Origin: Sapientia aquatica
GTDB lineage: Bacteria; Pseudomonadota; Gammaproteobacteria; Burkholderiales; Burkholderiaceae_D
Direction: 5' to 3'
DNA: 64,000 nt
Assembly: GCF_004358105.1 (NCBI RefSeq)
Contig: NZ_SMYL01000006.1
Location: 62,001 to 126,000, forward strand
Position numbers and translations under genes: made by a program. The notes below the pieces were generated by a model that saw nothing but the letters and a program-made list of their open reading frames with translations, had not been told where the DNA came from and ran no database searches. Shown one piece after another: positions 63,871-64,000 of this stretch. Each line of letters opens with the position of its first letter. The first letter of the stretch is position 1.

Positions 63871-64000
63871 GATTTGCTTCCTTTAATAAACGCGATAAGC
63901 GCAGCAACAAAAACAAAGCGAAGAGCTTTGCCACGCAGGGAATTCCAGCATAAGCCAGTGCCAAATACGCATTGGCCGGCTGGCCTGGGTGGTAATCAAC
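63863..64000 (-). CDS. C-terminal end of a membrane transporter (MFS/MelB-type likely)
   Basis: The last 45 codons of a gene entering from the right edge. The product ends with VDYHPGQPANAYLALAYAGI followed by PCVAKLFALFLLLRL and a short charged tail. This looks like the final transmembrane segment of a sugar-cation-symporter-type MFS protein, as found with DUF3833 genes elsewhere. The assignment is tentative because so little is visible. It overlaps the DUF3833 start by 8 bp. Confidence 0.5.
   Translation of the reverse strand, partial: VDYHPGQPANAYLALAYAGIPCVAKLFALFLLLRLSRLLKEANHA

Noticed and set aside
1-64000. CRISPR arrays, prophage, complete insertion sequences, toxin-antitoxin pairs or defence islands
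   Set aside because: No regularly spaced repeats, transposase, integrase, or recognisable defence genes were seen on either strand.

Overview
The window is ordinary-density chromosomal DNA from a Gram-negative betaproteobacterium, most likely a member of the Burkholderiales close to the Oxalobacteraceae (an Undibacterium-like genome would fit). This placement is inferred from gene neighbourhoods (surA-lptD-amgK-murU-pepP-ubiH, xseB-ispA-dxs, dusB-fis-purH and ruvCAB, hemA-prfA-prmC, grxD-ubiX), an LPS-transport outer membrane, ubiquinone rather than menaquinone genes, and a base composition that looks close to 50% G+C by eye. No rRNA, tRNA, CRISPR array, prophage, intact insertion sequence or plasmid function was seen. 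About 60 protein genes are supported, with one partial gene at each edge.

Layout. 1-7.5 kb: outer-membrane biogenesis (surA, lptD) on the minus strand, divergent from cell-wall recycling (amgK, murU), proline aminopeptidase pepP and ubiquinone hydroxylase ubiH. 7.9-11.2 kb: an aspartate:alanine exchanger and aspartate 4-decarboxylase pair (aspT-aspD). 11.3-13.4 kb: ubiA and an ElaB/YqjE/YqjK-type membrane-protein set. 13.4-16.4 kb (minus): sulfurtransferase, EamA exporter and a Rieske oxygenase. 16.7-22 kb: hyi, the isoprenoid operon xseB-ispA-dxs, and ilvE. 22-27 kb: cobalamin adenosyltransferase, a nested inverted-repeat element, a LysR regulator with a DUF4124 protein, then anmK and an M23 peptidase on the minus strand. 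27.3-32 kb: tyrS, dtd, alkB, a phosphoglycerate-mutase-like phosphatase and a diguanylate cyclase. 32.4-38 kb: dusB, fis, purH, ruvC, ruvA, ruvB. 38.3-42.3 kb: a hydratase-family gene, xdhC, a secreted small protein and a ketone-body pair (acetoacetate decarboxylase, 3-hydroxybutyrate dehydrogenase). 42.9-44.8 kb: minCDE. 45.1-50.1 kb: a response regulator, a LysM/FecR surface protein and a CHASE2 histidine kinase. 50.2-62.1 kb: hemA, prfA, dsbB, prmC, a type Vd-like patatin, a DUF885 peptidase, tex, grxD, ubiX. 62.1-64 kb (minus): NTF2-like, SDR, DUF3833 lipoprotein and the end of a transporter, all overlapping.

How the parts connect. AnmK, AmgK and MurU belong to one anhydro-MurNAc recycling route that avoids de novo UDP-MurNAc synthesis. 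UbiH, UbiA and UbiX serve ubiquinone synthesis, and IspA and Dxs supply its prenyl tail. AspT with AspD can generate proton-motive force by decarboxylating aspartate. The 45-50 kb trio looks like one signalling unit built around a periplasmic LysM/FecR protein.

The most interesting non-gene signals are: a roughly 93-nt nested inverted-repeat (REPIN-like) element at 22680-22772; a five-run G-quadruplex motif at 42648-42670; a decayed second copy of a response-regulator C-terminus at 45861-45906; a palindromic bidirectional promoter between lptD and amgK; and a poly-G tract at the start of the Rieske gene. All alignments and pairings were made by hand; no database search was possible.
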